49,104 nucleotides of DNA from an uncultured Clostridiaceae bacterium (GCA_949902805.1 CATLDI010000004.1:1-49104), one strand, 5' to 3'. Positions 35,153 to 44,384 are shown, counted from the stretch's first letter. A program made the numbers and translations. Notes: generated by a model from the letters alone, not told the origin.

Positions 35153-36955
35153 GTGAAAAACAGTATAAAAACTTTAGCAATGTGGTTAATTATATTAGTA
35201 ATTTTTATCGTATTAATCACATCAATTTTAGGTAATAATAGTAATGAACTTGCATATTCAGATTTGATATCTAAAATTGAAACTGGAGATGTAAAAGAAT
35301 TAGAAATTGCATCAGATGGGAAAAAGGCACAAGTAATATTAAAAAATGAAAATAATCCCAAAGAAGTTAATATTCCAAGTATAGATAGCTTAATGGATAG
35401 TTTATCAGACTCAATGAAAACACAAAGTATAAAGGTAACTGAAGAATCAGAATCTATCTTCATGTTATTCTTAAGCTTATTAACTCCATTTGGAATATTA
35501 ATAATCTTCTTAGTGTTCTGGTTCTTCCTAATGAGTGGAAACCAAAACAATGGAAATAAAACGATGACATTTGGTAAAAGTAAAGCCAGAATGTTAAACC
35601 CACAAGATAAAGCTAGAATTACATTTAAAGATGTAGCAGGAGTAGACGAAGAAAAAGAAGAACTAGAAGAAATAGTAGAATTTTTGAAAAATCCAAAGAA
35701 ATTTACGGATATGGGTGCAAGAATACCAAAAGGAGTTCTACTTGTAGGACCTCCAGGAACAGGTAAAACACTTTTAGCAAAAGCAGTAGCAGGAGAGGCA
35801 GGAGTACCATTCTTTATTATAAGTGGTTCAGACTTTGTTGAAATGTTCGTAGGTGTTGGTGCTTCAAGAGTAAGAGATTTATTTGAAGAAGCTAAGAAAA
35901 AAGCTCCATGTATCATATTTATAGATGAAATAGATGCAGTAGGTCGCCAAAGAGGTGCAGGACTAGGTGGAGGACATGACGAAAGAGAGCAAACATTAAA
36001 CCAATTATTAGTAGAAATGGATGGATTTGCAGAAAATGAAGGTGTAATAGTTTTAGCTGCAACAAACAGACCAGATGTACTAGATAAAGCACTATTAAGA
36101 GCAGGAAGATTTGATAGACAAATAATGGTAGGCTCACCAGATGTAAAAGCAAGAGAACAAATATTAGAAGTACACTCAAGAAAGAAAAGATTAGCACCAG
36201 ATGTAGACTTAAAAATAATTGCAAAAAACACATCAGGTTTTGCAGGTGCAGATTTAGAGAATATTTTAAATGAAGCGGCACTATTAGCAGCAAGAAGAAA
36301 TATACCAGAAATAGGTATGAAAGAAATAGAAGATGCAATGGTAAAAGTAACAATGGGACCAGAAAAGAGAACAAGAGTAAGAAGCGAAAAAGAAAACAAA
36401 CTTGTTGCATACCATGAAGCAGGTCACGCAGTAGTAAGTAGATATTTACCAACGCAAGACCCAGTTCATCAAATTTCAATAGTACCAAGAGGCATGGCAG
36501 GAGGATACACAATGTATCGTCCAACAGAAGACAAAAACTTCATGTCTAAAACAGAAATGGAAGAAAATATCGTTTCACTACTAGGTGGAAGAGTAGCAGA
36601 GAAACTAATACTAGATGATATATCAACTGGAGCAAGCAATGATATAGAAAGAGCAACAAAAATTGCAAGAAGTATGGTTACAAAATATGGAATGAGCGAA
36701 AGAGTAGGAACAATAATGCTAGGCTCAGGACAAGAAGAAGTATTCTTAGGAAGAGACTTTGCTCAATCAAAAGAATACTCAGAAGAAACAGCATCAATAG
36801 TAGATGAAGAAGTAAAAAGAATAGTAGATCATGGCTATAATACAGCACTAGAAATACTAAAAGCTAATATAGATAAACTTCACGCAGTAGCAGGGGTATT
36901 ACTAGAAAAAGAAAAAATAGACGGAGAAGAATTTGATCAAATATTTAAAAATTAG
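35153..36955 (+). CDS. ftsH: ATP-dependent zinc metalloprotease FtsH
   Basis: Membrane quality-control protease, 600 residues, GTG start behind AAAGGAGG. Two spans (about 7-26 and 103-127) flank an external domain. AAA+ motifs are Walker A GPPGTGKT (199-206), Walker [17 protein letters not shown], and the second region of homology with [20 protein letters not shown]. The zinc site is HEAGH at 421-425 with the downstream Asp ligand in the [18 protein letters not shown] segment. All catalytic residues are present. Confidence 0.98.
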   Translation: MKNSIKTLAMWLIILVIFIVLITSILGNNSNELAYSDLISKIETGDVKELEIASDGKKAQVILKNENNPKEVNIPSIDSLMDSLSDSMKTQSIKVTEESESIFMLFLSLLTPFGILIIFLVFWFFLMSGNQNNGNKTMTFGKSKARMLNPQDKARITFKDVAGVDEEKEELEEIVEFLKNPKKFTDMGARIPKGVLLVGPPGTGKTLLAKAVAGEAGVPFFIISGSDFVEMFVGVGASRVRDLFEEAKKKAPCIIFIDEIDAVGRQRGAGLGGGHDEREQTLNQLLVEMDGFAENEGVIVLAATNRPDVLDKALLRAGRFDRQIMVGSPDVKAREQILEVHSRKKRLAPDVDLKIIAKNTSGFAGADLENILNEAALLAARRNIPEIGMKEIEDAMVKVTMGPEKRTRVRSEKENKLVAYHEAGHAVVSRYLPTQDPVHQISIVPRGMAGGYTMYRPTEDKNFMSKTEMEENIVSLLGGRVAEKLILDDISTGASNDIERATKIARSMVTKYGMSERVGTIMLGSGQEEVFLGRDFAQSKEYSEETASIVDEEVKRIVDHGYNTALEILKANIDKLHAVAGVLLEKEKIDGEEFDQIFKN

Positions 36956-36970
36956 AAAATGTAAAATATG

Positions 36971-36999
36971 AAAAAGCAACACACAACGTTGCTTTTTTC
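36971..36999 (+). terminator. Terminator of ftsH
   Basis: AAAAAGCAAC pairs with GTTGCTTTTT across a short loop, followed by T-rich sequence. Confidence 0.85.
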
Positions 37000-37127
37000 T
37001 TACATTTTAGAAAGGTACTTAGTTTTAAAATATAATACATTTGTTTATAGTGTATTTTTATTATACTACTTTATTTTATACTAATAATCTGATATAATAC
37101 ATAAAATGCAAGAAAGGGAGTAATAAA

Positions 37128-37380
37128 ATGAAATACACATATATACCAGAAGGAGTATGTTCTAGAAAAATAGAACTAGAAGTAGAAGAAGGAATAATAA
37201 AAAAGCTAAATGTAATAGGTGGTTGTGACGGAAATTTAAAAGGAATTACTAAATTAGTTGAAGGAATGAAAGTAGAAGAAATAATAGAAAAATTAAAAGG
37301 AGTAGATTGTAGACGGAAAAGGAACATCATGCCCAGACCAAATAGCAAAAGCATTAGAAGAAGTTCTAATTAATGTATAA
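37128..37380 (+). CDS. TSCPD-domain protein (TIGR03905-like) interrupted by a +1 frameshift at CGGA
   Basis: Small uncharacterised family common in clostridia. N-terminal YIPEGVCSRKIELEVEEGII, then GGCDGNLKGITKLVEGM, and the signature GTSCPDQIAKALEEVL. ATG follows AAAGGGAG, with a TATAAT near 37092. Frame 0 reads TGT AGA CGG AAA AGG and ends in a foreign tail (RKRNIMPRPNSKS...). Omitting C37314 restores AGA GGA AAA GGA ACA TCA TGC CCA, that is RGKGTSCPD, and the natural TAA at 37378-37380. Length after the shift (83 residues) is normal for the family. Third of the four CGGA breaks, and the only one outside cell-wall genes. Confidence 0.8.
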
Positions 37381-37419
37381 ATTTAACAAATACCCAAAAT
37401 AGAAAGAAAGGTGAAGTGT

Positions 37420-38607
37420 ATGAAAAAATTTGAAAATGTTGCTGCAAATGAAAAAAATCCTAAATGGAACAAAATGATACAAAGAGAAACTGAGCTAAAT
37501 AAGAAAGCTGGTGATATTAGAACAGAATTTGAAAGAGACTATACAAGAGTATTATATTCTACAGCATATAGAAGGCTAAAACATAAAACTCAAATATACT
37601 TCTCACCTGTAAGTGACCATATATGTACACGTATAGAGCATGTTAACTACGTTGAGTCTATTAGTTATACTATAGCAAATAATTTGGGGCTTAATACTGA
37701 ACTTACAAAAGCAATTTCAATAGCGCATGATTTAGGGCATAGCCCATTTGGTCATTCAGGAGAAAAAATATTAAACGAAATTATGCAAAGAGAAATAGGA
37801 GAAAATTTTTGGCATGAAAAGAATGGTTTGAATGCAGTAGATAACATGATTTTATTAGAAAATCATAATGGAGATAAAACAAATTTAAATTTAACATATG
37901 CTGTAAGAGATGGAATAATATCACACTGCGGAGAAGTAAATGATGCAGTACTAAGACCTAGGGAAGAAGCTATTGACTTAAAATTATATACAAAACCTAA
38001 TGAATATATGCCATACACATGGGAGGCCTGTGTTGTAAAACTAGCCGACAGAATTGCCTATATGGGAAGAGATTTAGAAGATTCTATATCAGTAAAAGTA
38101 TTAGACAAAAAGAAAGTTAAAGAATTCACAAATGTTCTAAACATGGGGAAAAATATGAACAATAGTAGTGTAATTAGCACCTTAATATCAGACCTATGTG
38201 AAAATAGCACCGTAGAGGGGGGACTTAAATTTTCTAACGAGAAAATAGAACTGCTAGATAAATTAAATAAGTTTTACATTGAAAATGTTTACAATAGCGA
38301 GAAACTAAAAAGTACAAATAGATACTTCAAGCTAGTTTTGGAAGAAATATTTATGACATTATATAATTTGTATGATGGAGAAAATACCATAAACAAGCTA
38401 AAAGAAAAACAGAATATATATCCTAGGTTAATAGCGGGGTTTATAGACTGGGTAATGATATATATAAAAGAAAATAATGTGGCTGTAAATCATAAATTAT
38501 ACAGTTTTAAAGAAAAAAGAGAATATGCGAAATCAATTATACACTATATATCAGGAATGACTGACAAATATGCAATAGATATGTATAATGAAATTATTAG
38601 CTTCTAA
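37420..38607 (+). CDS. dgt: Deoxyguanosinetriphosphate triphosphohydrolase-like protein
   Basis: HD-domain dNTPase, converting dGTP (or other dNTPs) to the nucleoside and triphosphate. 395 residues from ATG 37420 behind GAAAGGTG. Motifs: FERDYTRVLYSTAYRRLKHKTQ, RIEHVNYVESIS (first His), IAHDLGHSPFGHSGE (HD pair), DGIISHCGE, and KLADRIAYMGRDLEDS. Slightly longer C-terminus than the short dgt group, helical throughout. Convergent with the tRNA-Glu and PBP genes downstream. In many Firmicutes dgt lies before dnaG; that is not so here. Confidence 0.92.
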   Translation: MKKFENVAANEKNPKWNKMIQRETELNKKAGDIRTEFERDYTRVLYSTAYRRLKHKTQIYFSPVSDHICTRIEHVNYVESISYTIANNLGLNTELTKAISIAHDLGHSPFGHSGEKILNEIMQREIGENFWHEKNGLNAVDNMILLENHNGDKTNLNLTYAVRDGIISHCGEVNDAVLRPREEAIDLKLYTKPNEYMPYTWEACVVKLADRIAYMGRDLEDSISVKVLDKKKVKEFTNVLNMGKNMNNSSVISTLISDLCENSTVEGGLKFSNEKIELLDKLNKFYIENVYNSEKLKSTNRYFKLVLEEIFMTLYNLYDGENTINKLKEKQNIYPRLIAGFIDWVMIYIKENNVAVNHKLYSFKEKREYAKSIIHYISGMTDKYAIDMYNEIISF

Positions 38608-38670
38608 ATGTAGAAGGATAAAGAACATTAATAGTAATTTATTATGGTACTTTTAGGAATGAGTTTTAAG

Positions 38671-38770
38671 TGAATAATGAATAGTGAATAATGAAGAATA
38701 CAAACTTGCCAATATATTTATTTTTTAAAATGGCATATATATTTTTCATTATTCACTATTCATTATTCAT
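38671..38770. repeat. Family D palindromic repeat
   Basis: TGAATAATGAATAGTGAATA (left) and TTCATTATTCACTATTCATT (right) are mutual inverses. An inner/outer pair CAAACTTGCC (38701) and GGCAAGTTTG (38782) extends it to the tRNA-Glu end. Likely acts as terminator for dgt and for the opposite tRNA. Confidence 0.75.
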
Positions 38771-38789
38771 TTTTGCCGATAGGCAAGTT

Positions 38790-38864
38790 TGGTGACCCCT
38801 ACGGGAATCGAACCCATGATTCAGCCTTGAGAGGGCTGCGTCTTAACCGCTTGACCAAGGGGCC
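38790..38864 (-). tRNA. tRNA-Glu (CTC)
   Basis: On the reverse strand the acceptor GGCCCCT pairs with AGGGGTC (one G:T), with encoded CCA. The anticodon stem-loop CAGCC-CTCTCAA-GGCTG has anticodon CTC, which reads GAG. T-arm ATGGG-TTCGATT-CCCGT. It lies alone between repeats. Confidence 0.95.
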
Positions 38865-38918
38865 ACATTTAATTCTTTTATATAATAACACCTTTTACCC
38901 AAGATGTCAAGAACAAAT

Positions 38919-38968
38919 AGAGAAAAGGGGGCGGAGCTTTGTTTTCAAAACTCCGTACCCTTTTCTCT
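38919..38968. terminator. Inverted repeat after the PASTA PBP gene (family E-like)
   Basis: AGAGAAAAGGGGGCGGAG (38919-38936) pairs with CTCCGTACCCTTTTCTCT (38951-38968). It lies two bases from the PBP stop on the reverse strand and shares the CGGAG-TTT core with the 31598 element. Confidence 0.6.
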
Positions 38969-38970
38969 CA

Positions 38971-41271
38971 TTAATGTGCATCATGACTTTGAGATTTCAA
39001 AGTAACATTTATTATAGTTCCTTCTTCTACTGTAGTGCCAGCCATTGGGTCTTGGGACAATACAGTACCTGAACCAGTTGCATTAATATTAAGTTTTTTA
39101 TTCTTTAAAGTTTCCTTTGCTTTAGATAAACTCATATCTTTTAAGTTTGGAACAGCTATTGAGGTTCTTGCTTCATTTTCAGAAGTATATATACATACAA
39201 TAGAACCTGGTAATAAAGATGTTCCTGGCTTTGGAACTTGATCTGTTATGATATTTGATGTATCCGTTCCTGAAAAATTAACAGTAATTCCTAAGTTTTC
39301 TAATATCTTCGTAGCTTCTCCAACTGTTTTATTTCTTACATCTGGAAGAGTAATATTAGAAGATGGTGATGTTGTACCTAAATCATCTGAAGGAATTCCA
39401 AGGTATGGTAATACTTCAGTAAGAATTTGAGAAACAACAGGTGCTGCTATAGTTCCACCTTGGTGACCATTTGGACCTTGTGGATTATATAAAGTAACTA
39501 GTATTACAATTTCAGGGTTTTCACTAGGTGCAATTCCAACAAATGAAGCTACATACATAGCGTCTTTACTAGTAGTATCTGGCTCAGAAGTACCAGTTTT
39601 GCCAGCAATAGAATAACCTTTTACAGCTCCTAAATATCCTGTACCATCACTAACAACTGACTCTAACATATCGAGAACTTTATAACAAGTTTCAGTAGAA
39701 AGCACATTTCGTACAGCTACTGGTTCTACAGTTGTAACTACTTTTGTATCAGCATTTTCTATTTCTTTTACTATACGTGGTTGCATTAAAGTACCATTAT
39801 TAGCAATAGAAGAAATAGCGGTTATTAATTGGATAGGTGTTACTTTAAACCTTTGACCAAAAGACATAGTTGCAAGTTCTATATTACCAACATTTTCTAA
39901 ATTCCAAAAGTTACTATTAGCTTCACCAGAAGTTGCAATTCCCGTTTTACTAAATAAACCAAATGCTTCATAATATTTGTATAATGTAGGAGCACCAATT
40001 TTTTTACCCAATTGCATTAAAGCAGGGTTACAAGAATTCATTAGTGATTGCCTTAAAGTTTGATAACCATGTGTAGTTTGATATTTCCAACAATTAATTT
40101 TTATACCATTTACAATTTCATGACCAACACAAATAAAATCATTATTTGTATCTGTTTCAACTAAGTCTTCTTCTAAACCTACAGAAGCAGTTATAATTTT
40201 AAAAGTAGAACCTGGCTCATATGTATCTGATACACATTTGTTTCTCCACATTGAATATAAATTAGTTAACTGCTCAGAAGAAGATAAATTCACCCAATTA
40301 GTAACTAAGCTTGCAACTGAAGTACGAGGTTCATTCAAATTGTAATTTGGGTAAGTAGCCATAGCTAAAATATCACCGTTAGATGGTTTCATAATAATAG
40401 CAGTTCCGCCATTCTTACAATCATTTTCTATACAAGCTTGTTCTAAGTATTTCTCAACAACACTTTGAATAGTAGCATCTATAGTAAGAGTTAAATTACT
40501 ACCGTTTTCAGCATCAATATAAGTTTCGTCTTTATCTGGTATTAGGCTAGAAGCGGCATTTTCAATAGTTTTTATTTTACCAGGGGTACCACTAAGAACA
40601 CTATCCCATTTTAATTCCAAACCTTCTTGTCCATTGTTATCAATATTGCAAAAGCCTATTAAATTTGACGCTAAATTACCATAAGGATAATATCTCTTAA
40701 AGTCTGGATCTATATTAATTCCAGAGGAAATTTCATTATCTTCCATCCATTTAGTTAATTTGTCTACTTTATCTTGCTCTACTTTCCTTACTATTGTTTG
40801 AACAGAAGAATCACTTCTAACCTGTTCTAAAACAGAATCATAGTCTAACTCAAAAATATCTGAAAAAGCTTTTGCAACTTTTTCTTCTATTTCTTTTCCA
40901 TTTTTTTCTCTTTCTTTTTTATCTTCACCTTTTGCATTGTTTTTTATTTTAGAAGGGTTAATTGTAATAGTATCTACTGATGCACTTTGTGCTAATATCT
41001 TTCCAGTAGAATCATAAATAGTACCTCTATTAGGACTTAATATTCTACTAGTAGTTTGTTGCCTGCTAGCACTTTCCTTTAAACTACTACCTCTAATAAA
41101 TTGTAAGTAAGCAATACGTACAATTAATAAAGTAAGAAGAAAAATAATAACAACAGTAGCGTAAATAAGTCTTTTATAATATATAGGTTTTAAACTAGCT
41201 TCTTTCTTTTTGGCAAGTTTAGTTGATATTTTATTATTATTTCTATTTGAACGATTATTCTTATTATTCAT
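38971..41271 (-). CDS. Class B penicillin-binding protein with two PASTA domains (SpoVD/PBP2-like)
   Basis: Peptidoglycan transpeptidase, 766 residues. A basic Asn/Lys-rich cytoplasmic tail, one span (about 36-54), the dimerisation domain with SRILSPNRGTIYDSTG, then the transpeptidase domain: catalytic SxxK as STFK (355-358), SCN as NSCNPAL (~413), and KTGTSE. Two C-terminal PASTA modules (from ~630: ITLPDVRNKTVGEATKILEN and AVPNLKDMSLSKAKETLKN). It is intact and lies outside the dcw cluster. It is a close paralogue of the frameshifted PBP at 46038. Where that gene has Gly at its CGGA sites, this one has Thr (AMATYPNYNLNEP) and Ala (IELATMSFGQ). The start ATG follows GGTGA. Confidence 0.93.
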   Translation of the reverse strand: MNNKNNRSNRNNNKISTKLAKKKEASLKPIYYKRLIYATVVIIFLLTLLIVRIAYLQFIRGSSLKESASRQQTTSRILSPNRGTIYDSTGKILAQSASVDTITINPSKIKNNAKGEDKKEREKNGKEIEEKVAKAFSDIFELDYDSVLEQVRSDSSVQTIVRKVEQDKVDKLTKWMEDNEISSGINIDPDFKRYYPYGNLASNLIGFCNIDNNGQEGLELKWDSVLSGTPGKIKTIENAASSLIPDKDETYIDAENGSNLTLTIDATIQSVVEKYLEQACIENDCKNGGTAIIMKPSNGDILAMATYPNYNLNEPRTSVASLVTNWVNLSSSEQLTNLYSMWRNKCVSDTYEPGSTFKIITASVGLEEDLVETDTNNDFICVGHEIVNGIKINCWKYQTTHGYQTLRQSLMNSCNPALMQLGKKIGAPTLYKYYEAFGLFSKTGIATSGEANSNFWNLENVGNIELATMSFGQRFKVTPIQLITAISSIANNGTLMQPRIVKEIENADTKVVTTVEPVAVRNVLSTETCYKVLDMLESVVSDGTGYLGAVKGYSIAGKTGTSEPDTTSKDAMYVASFVGIAPSENPEIVILVTLYNPQGPNGHQGGTIAAPVVSQILTEVLPYLGIPSDDLGTTSPSSNITLPDVRNKTVGEATKILENLGITVNFSGTDTSNIITDQVPKPGTSLLPGSIVCIYTSENEARTSIAVPNLKDMSLSKAKETLKNKKLNINATGSGTVLSQDPMAGTTVEEGTIINVTLKSQSHDAH

Positions 41272-41299
41272 ATTTCACCATCACTTATTTCAATTTATT

Positions 41300-41483
41300 G
41301 TTACAATTTATAGCATCACTATTAAAATCCGCTCCCAGTAAGTAATATATTTTATTTTCTCCATTTTGCCCTCCGAGATAAGGGGGATTTCCACGCATCA
41401 ATGGACGGACTAAGTCTTCATTACAAAAATAAAATATATTACTTACTTCACGCTAGTGCAGGAGCAAAATCATGAATTGTAAC
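41300..41483. repeat. Large structured palindromic element between divergent PBP and rsmA genes
   Basis: Outer arms GTTACAATT / AATTGTAAC. Inner arms AGTAAGTAATATATTTTATTTT (41337-41358) and a perfect 22-bp inverse (41426-41447) enclose a 67-base GC-richer loop (TTGCCCTCCGAGATAAGGGGGA...). The part ATCCGCTCCCA resembles the inverse of GGGAGCGGACTTT in the palindrome at 42501-42555, so the two belong to one family. No ORF inside. Confidence 0.65.
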
Positions 41484-41523
41484 CATTTATCAACATTTTA
41501 TATTAAACATGTGGAAAAATCAA

Positions 41524-41552
41524 TAGACAAACGTTAATAAATATAATATAAT
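41524..41552 (+). promoter_or_regulatory. Promoter of rsmA
   Basis: TAGACA (41524-41529), 17 bases, TATAAT (41547-41552). The leader then runs through a family A half copy. Confidence 0.6.
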
Positions 41553-41565
41553 ATTGTAAAAATAT

Positions 41566-41615
41566 GTAGGGCTTAATCGGTAAGGAATACCACATAGGAA
41601 TACCGAATTACGCCC
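41566..41615. repeat. Family A repeat, half copy, in the rsmA leader
   Basis: GTAGGGCTTAATCGGTAAGG ... ACCGAATTACGCCC, ending about 36 bases before the rsmA start. Confidence 0.75.
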
Positions 41616-41651
41616 TATGAAATTCAATGTTAGGAAAAGGTATAGAAAAAA

Positions 41652-42557
41652 ATGAAGAGTGCATATGAAGAAACAATGTTTATATTAAAAAAATACAATA
41701 TTCTTGCCAATAAAAGTTTAGGGCAAAACTTTTTAATTGATGACGAGGTAATAGAAAGTATAGTAGAAACAGCAAACATAAAAAAAGAAGATACGATAAT
41801 AGAAATAGGTCCTGGACTAGGAACATTAACAAATAAACTATTAGAAAAAGCAAAAAAAGTAATAGCAATTGAATTAGATAAGAGAATGGTTAATATTCTA
41901 AATGATAGATTCTCTCTATACAATAATTTTGAAATAATAAATGAAGATGTACTAAAAGTAGACCTAAGAAATATGATAAAAGAACAAAATGCAGAAAATG
42001 TAAAAATAGTAGCAAATTTACCATATTATATAACAACGCCAATTATTATGAAATTATTAGAAGATAGGTTAAACATACAAAGTATAACAGTTATGATACA
42101 AAAAGAAGTTGCAAAAAGATTAACAGCAACACCAGGAGATAAACTTTCAGGAGCAATAACATATGCTATTAATTACTATTGTGAGCCACAAGAAGTACTA
42201 ATAGTTCCAAATTCAAGTTTTATTCCAAAGCCAGAAGTAGAATCGGAAGTAATAAACTTGAAATTAAGAAAAGCACACCCTGTAGAACTTACAAATGAAA
42301 AATTATTTTTTAAACTAATAAAATTAGCATTTATGCAAAGAAGAAAAACACTAATAAATGGACTTTCTAACAGCGGAAGAGTAGATAAAAAACAAGCCAA
42401 AGAACTACTAGAAAAAGTAGGACTAGATGAAAAAGTAAGAGGGGAAAGTTTAAGCATGCAAGACTTCGCAAACTTAGCCAACGCAATTGAAAATGCTACA
42501 ATTCACAGCAAAATTATTAACCCATGGGAGCGGACTTTAAACGATAGCTGTGAATAA
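41652..42557 (+). CDS. rsmA: 16S rRNA (adenine1518-N6/adenine1519-N6)-dimethyltransferase
   Basis: KsgA family, dimethylates two adenines near the 3' end of 16S rRNA. 301 residues. N-terminal KSLGQNFLID, SAM-binding IEIGPGLGTLT, acidic EINEDVL-like strand, catalytic NLPYYITTPI, and C-terminal PKPEVESEVI...FMQRRKTLINGL. The normal end is near LANAIENA. The last ~20 residues (IHSKIINPWERTLNDSCE) are encoded by a palindromic repeat and are not family-typical. They contain an in-frame CGG followed by A at 42531; a +1 shift there would stop after Gly-Leu. Confidence 0.95.
   Translation: MKSAYEETMFILKKYNILANKSLGQNFLIDDEVIESIVETANIKKEDTIIEIGPGLGTLTNKLLEKAKKVIAIELDKRMVNILNDRFSLYNNFEIINEDVLKVDLRNMIKEQNAENVKIVANLPYYITTPIIMKLLEDRLNIQSITVMIQKEVAKRLTATPGDKLSGAITYAINYYCEPQEVLIVPNSSFIPKPEVESEVINLKLRKAHPVELTNEKLFFKLIKLAFMQRRKTLINGLSNSGRVDKKQAKELLEKVGLDEKVRGESLSMQDFANLANAIENATIHSKIINPWERTLNDSCE
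42501..42555. repeat. Palindromic repeat forming the 3' end of rsmA
   Basis: ATTCACAGC (42501-42509) and GCTGTGAAT (42547-42555) are perfect inverses. The interior CCATGGGAGCGGACTTTAAA is similar to the inverse of part of the 41300 element. It supplies the rsmA C-terminal codons and its stop. Confidence 0.65.
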
Positions 42558-42591
42558 AATATATAGTAAATATTAAATTTATATTACATTG

Positions 42592-42621
42592 TTGAAATAG
42601 TAATAATAGGTATGCTATAAT
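42592..42621 (+). promoter_or_regulatory. Promoter of the sortase gene
   Basis: TTGAAA (42592-42597), 18 bases, TATAAT (42616-42621), 30 bases before ATG 42651. Confidence 0.7.
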
Positions 42622-42650
42622 GATAATAGCAAATAATAGGAGAGTTATAT

Positions 42651-43400
42651 ATGAACCAAATTCTTGTAACGGAGAAATTGTATATTACACCAGAATTACG
42701 CAGAAAAAAGAAAATGTATAAATTTCAGTTCTTTTTATCTGTTTTATTAGTGTGCCTATTATTTTCTTACTATATATATGCAGAATATGACAGAAATAAG
42801 AGTGAAGAAGTTTCTAAAGAAATATTACAAGGAATAGATTTTTTAGAAAAAAATGAAATTCAAAAAGATACTACAATAAAAGAATATGATGGAATGATTG
42901 TAGTTGCACTTGAAGAAGATGAAGAACCTGAAGAAATAAATGTACAAGAAAATATACAAGAAAACGCACAAGAAAATGTTACAGAATACAAATTACCAAA
43001 TGGAACAAGTGCAATTCCAGAAGCAGTTTTAAATATACCTAGACTAGGAATAAATTATCCTGTTTTATCAGAATGGTCTGAAGAACTTCTAAAAATATCA
43101 TTAAACAAATATTGGGGCCCTAAACCAAATGAAATAGGAAATTACTGTATTGTAGGTCATAACTATAAAAGTGGAAAAATGTTTGGGAAATTACCTGAAA
43201 TAGCGAATGGGGATATCATAGAATTAAAAGACATGACGGGAAGAGTAATAAAATATTCAGTGTATGATAGATATGTTGTAGAACCAACAGATACAGCCTG
43301 TACTTCTCAATTAACTGAAGGAAAAAGAGAATTAACTTTAATTACTTGCAAAACTTATGGGCAACAAAGGTTGGTTGTAAAAGCAAAGGAAGTAAAATAA
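42651..43400 (+). CDS. Sortase family transpeptidase
   Basis: Cysteine transpeptidase that anchors or links surface proteins. 249 residues, ATG behind AGGAGAG. A basic N-terminus and one span (about 25-43) are followed by an acidic, Gln/Glu-rich linker with ENIQENAQENV repeats. The catalytic domain has His170 (CIVGHN), Cys233 (TLITCKTYG) and Arg240 (QQRLVVKA). The class is not clear from sequence alone; size and the TLxTC form fit the class D/E group. Its substrate is unknown; the surface protein at the window start shows no LPXTG in the visible part. Confidence 0.9.
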   Translation: MNQILVTEKLYITPELRRKKKMYKFQFFLSVLLVCLLFSYYIYAEYDRNKSEEVSKEILQGIDFLEKNEIQKDTTIKEYDGMIVVALEEDEEPEEINVQENIQENAQENVTEYKLPNGTSAIPEAVLNIPRLGINYPVLSEWSEELLKISLNKYWGPKPNEIGNYCIVGHNYKSGKMFGKLPEIANGDIIELKDMTGRVIKYSVYDRYVVEPTDTACTSQLTEGKRELTLITCKTYGQQRLVVKAKEVK

Positions 43401-43413
43401 ATATTATAAAAAT

Positions 43414-43548
43414 GTAGGGGCTTAATCGGTAAGGAATACCTAAGAGAATTTACCAAATTACGCTCTAAACACATATTTTAAATTTACAAAAAGATTAAAA
43501 TATATGCTAAGGGCGTAATTTGGTATTCCTAGCCGATTAAGCCCCTAC
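43414..43548. repeat. Family A palindromic repeat, full copy
   Basis: GTAGGGGCTTAATCGGTAAG at the left, AGCCGATTAAGCCCCTAC at the right, inner arms ACCAAATTACGCTC and GGGCGTAATTTGGT. It lies between the sortase and mraZ. Confidence 0.85.
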
Positions 43549-43622
43549 AACATAAAAATATATATTAGTCGTGAATAGTAACAATAGTTTTTAAAATTTT
43601 TTCAGAAAATTTAAAAAAACTA

Positions 43623-43651
43623 TTGCTTTTTTTGTATTCTTATATTAAAAT
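43623..43651 (+). promoter_or_regulatory. Promoter of the mraZ (dcw) operon
   Basis: TTGCTT (43623-43628), 17 bases, TAAAAT (43646-43651). Confidence 0.55.
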
Positions 43652-43656
43652 TTAAT

Positions 43657-43696
43657 AAAAGTGGAGCAAAGTGGTGCAAAGTGGTAAAAATGTGGA
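43657..43696 (+). promoter_or_regulatory. MraZ operator: repeated AAAGTGG boxes
   Basis: GTGG occurs at 43661, 43671, 43681 and 43692, within AAAGTGGAGC AAAGTGGTGC AAAGTGGTAA AATGTGG. Spacing is 10, 10 and 11 bases, once per helical turn. MraZ is known to bind such repeats before its own gene in other bacteria, so autoregulation of the division cluster is expected. Confidence 0.8.
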
Positions 43697-43711
43697 GGAG
43701 GTGAAATTCAA

Positions 43712-44137
43712 TTGTTAATAGGTGAATACGAGCACTCTCTAGATGTTAAAGGCAGATTGATAATGCCAGCGAAATTAAGAATAGACATGGGAGAAAAGTT
43801 CATTGTAACAAAAGGGTTAGATGGATGTTTATTTGCGTTTTCACAAAATGAATGGTTGAATTTTGAATCTAAATTAAAAGCACTTCCACTTTCAGACAAA
43901 AATGCCAGAAATTTCGTAAGATTTTTCCTATCTGGTGCGACAGAATGTGAAATAGATAAACAAGGAAGATTCTTAATTCCAAACAATTTAAGAACAGTAG
44001 CAAACTTAGAAAAAGAAGCAGTTATAATTGGAGTGGGAACAAGACTTGAAATTTGGGATAAAGCTACTTGGGAAAAATGCGATGGGGAAATTTCAGCAGA
44101 TGAAATAGCAGAAAATATGACAATGTTAGGAATATAA
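43712..44137 (+). CDS. mraZ: Transcriptional regulator MraZ
   Basis: AbrB-like regulator that opens the division and cell-wall cluster and represses it through the boxes just upstream. 141 residues, TTG start behind GAGGAGGTG. Two SpoVT/AbrB modules: [18 protein letters not shown] and [20 protein letters not shown]-terminus [14 protein letters not shown] as usual. The 345-base gap to rsmH is longer than in most relatives. Confidence 0.96.
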   Translation: MLIGEYEHSLDVKGRLIMPAKLRIDMGEKFIVTKGLDGCLFAFSQNEWLNFESKLKALPLSDKNARNFVRFFLSGATECEIDKQGRFLIPNNLRTVANLEKEAVIIGVGTRLEIWDKATWEKCDGEISADEIAENMTMLGI

Positions 44138-44178
44138 AAAGGGTTTTTGAGGAAAGCAATTTCCTAAAAAATAAATTT

Positions 44179-44384
44179 ACAAAAGAAAATAAAAAAGCAA
44201 GATACACAAAAGATAAAAAGTAAAGATACAAAAGATTTAAAAATACAAAAGATAAAAAATTAAGTTTAAAACAAAGGATGTATAATCCACAAAAGATTTT
44301 GAAAAAATCAAAAGATATTTATTAGCTTACAAAAGTAAAAATATAAATATACTAAAGAATAAAGGCCTATAAATATACAAAAGA
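44179..44384 (+). repeat. Irregular tandem ACAAAAGA motifs between mraZ and rsmH
   Basis: ACAAAAGA or one-base variants occur near 44179, 44208, 44228, 44245, 44271, 44289, 44308, 44329, 44351 and 44377 in an almost pure A/T stretch. Spacing is irregular (about 17-30 bases). No ORF is supported here. It may be decayed sequence or a protein-binding leader. Confidence 0.45.
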
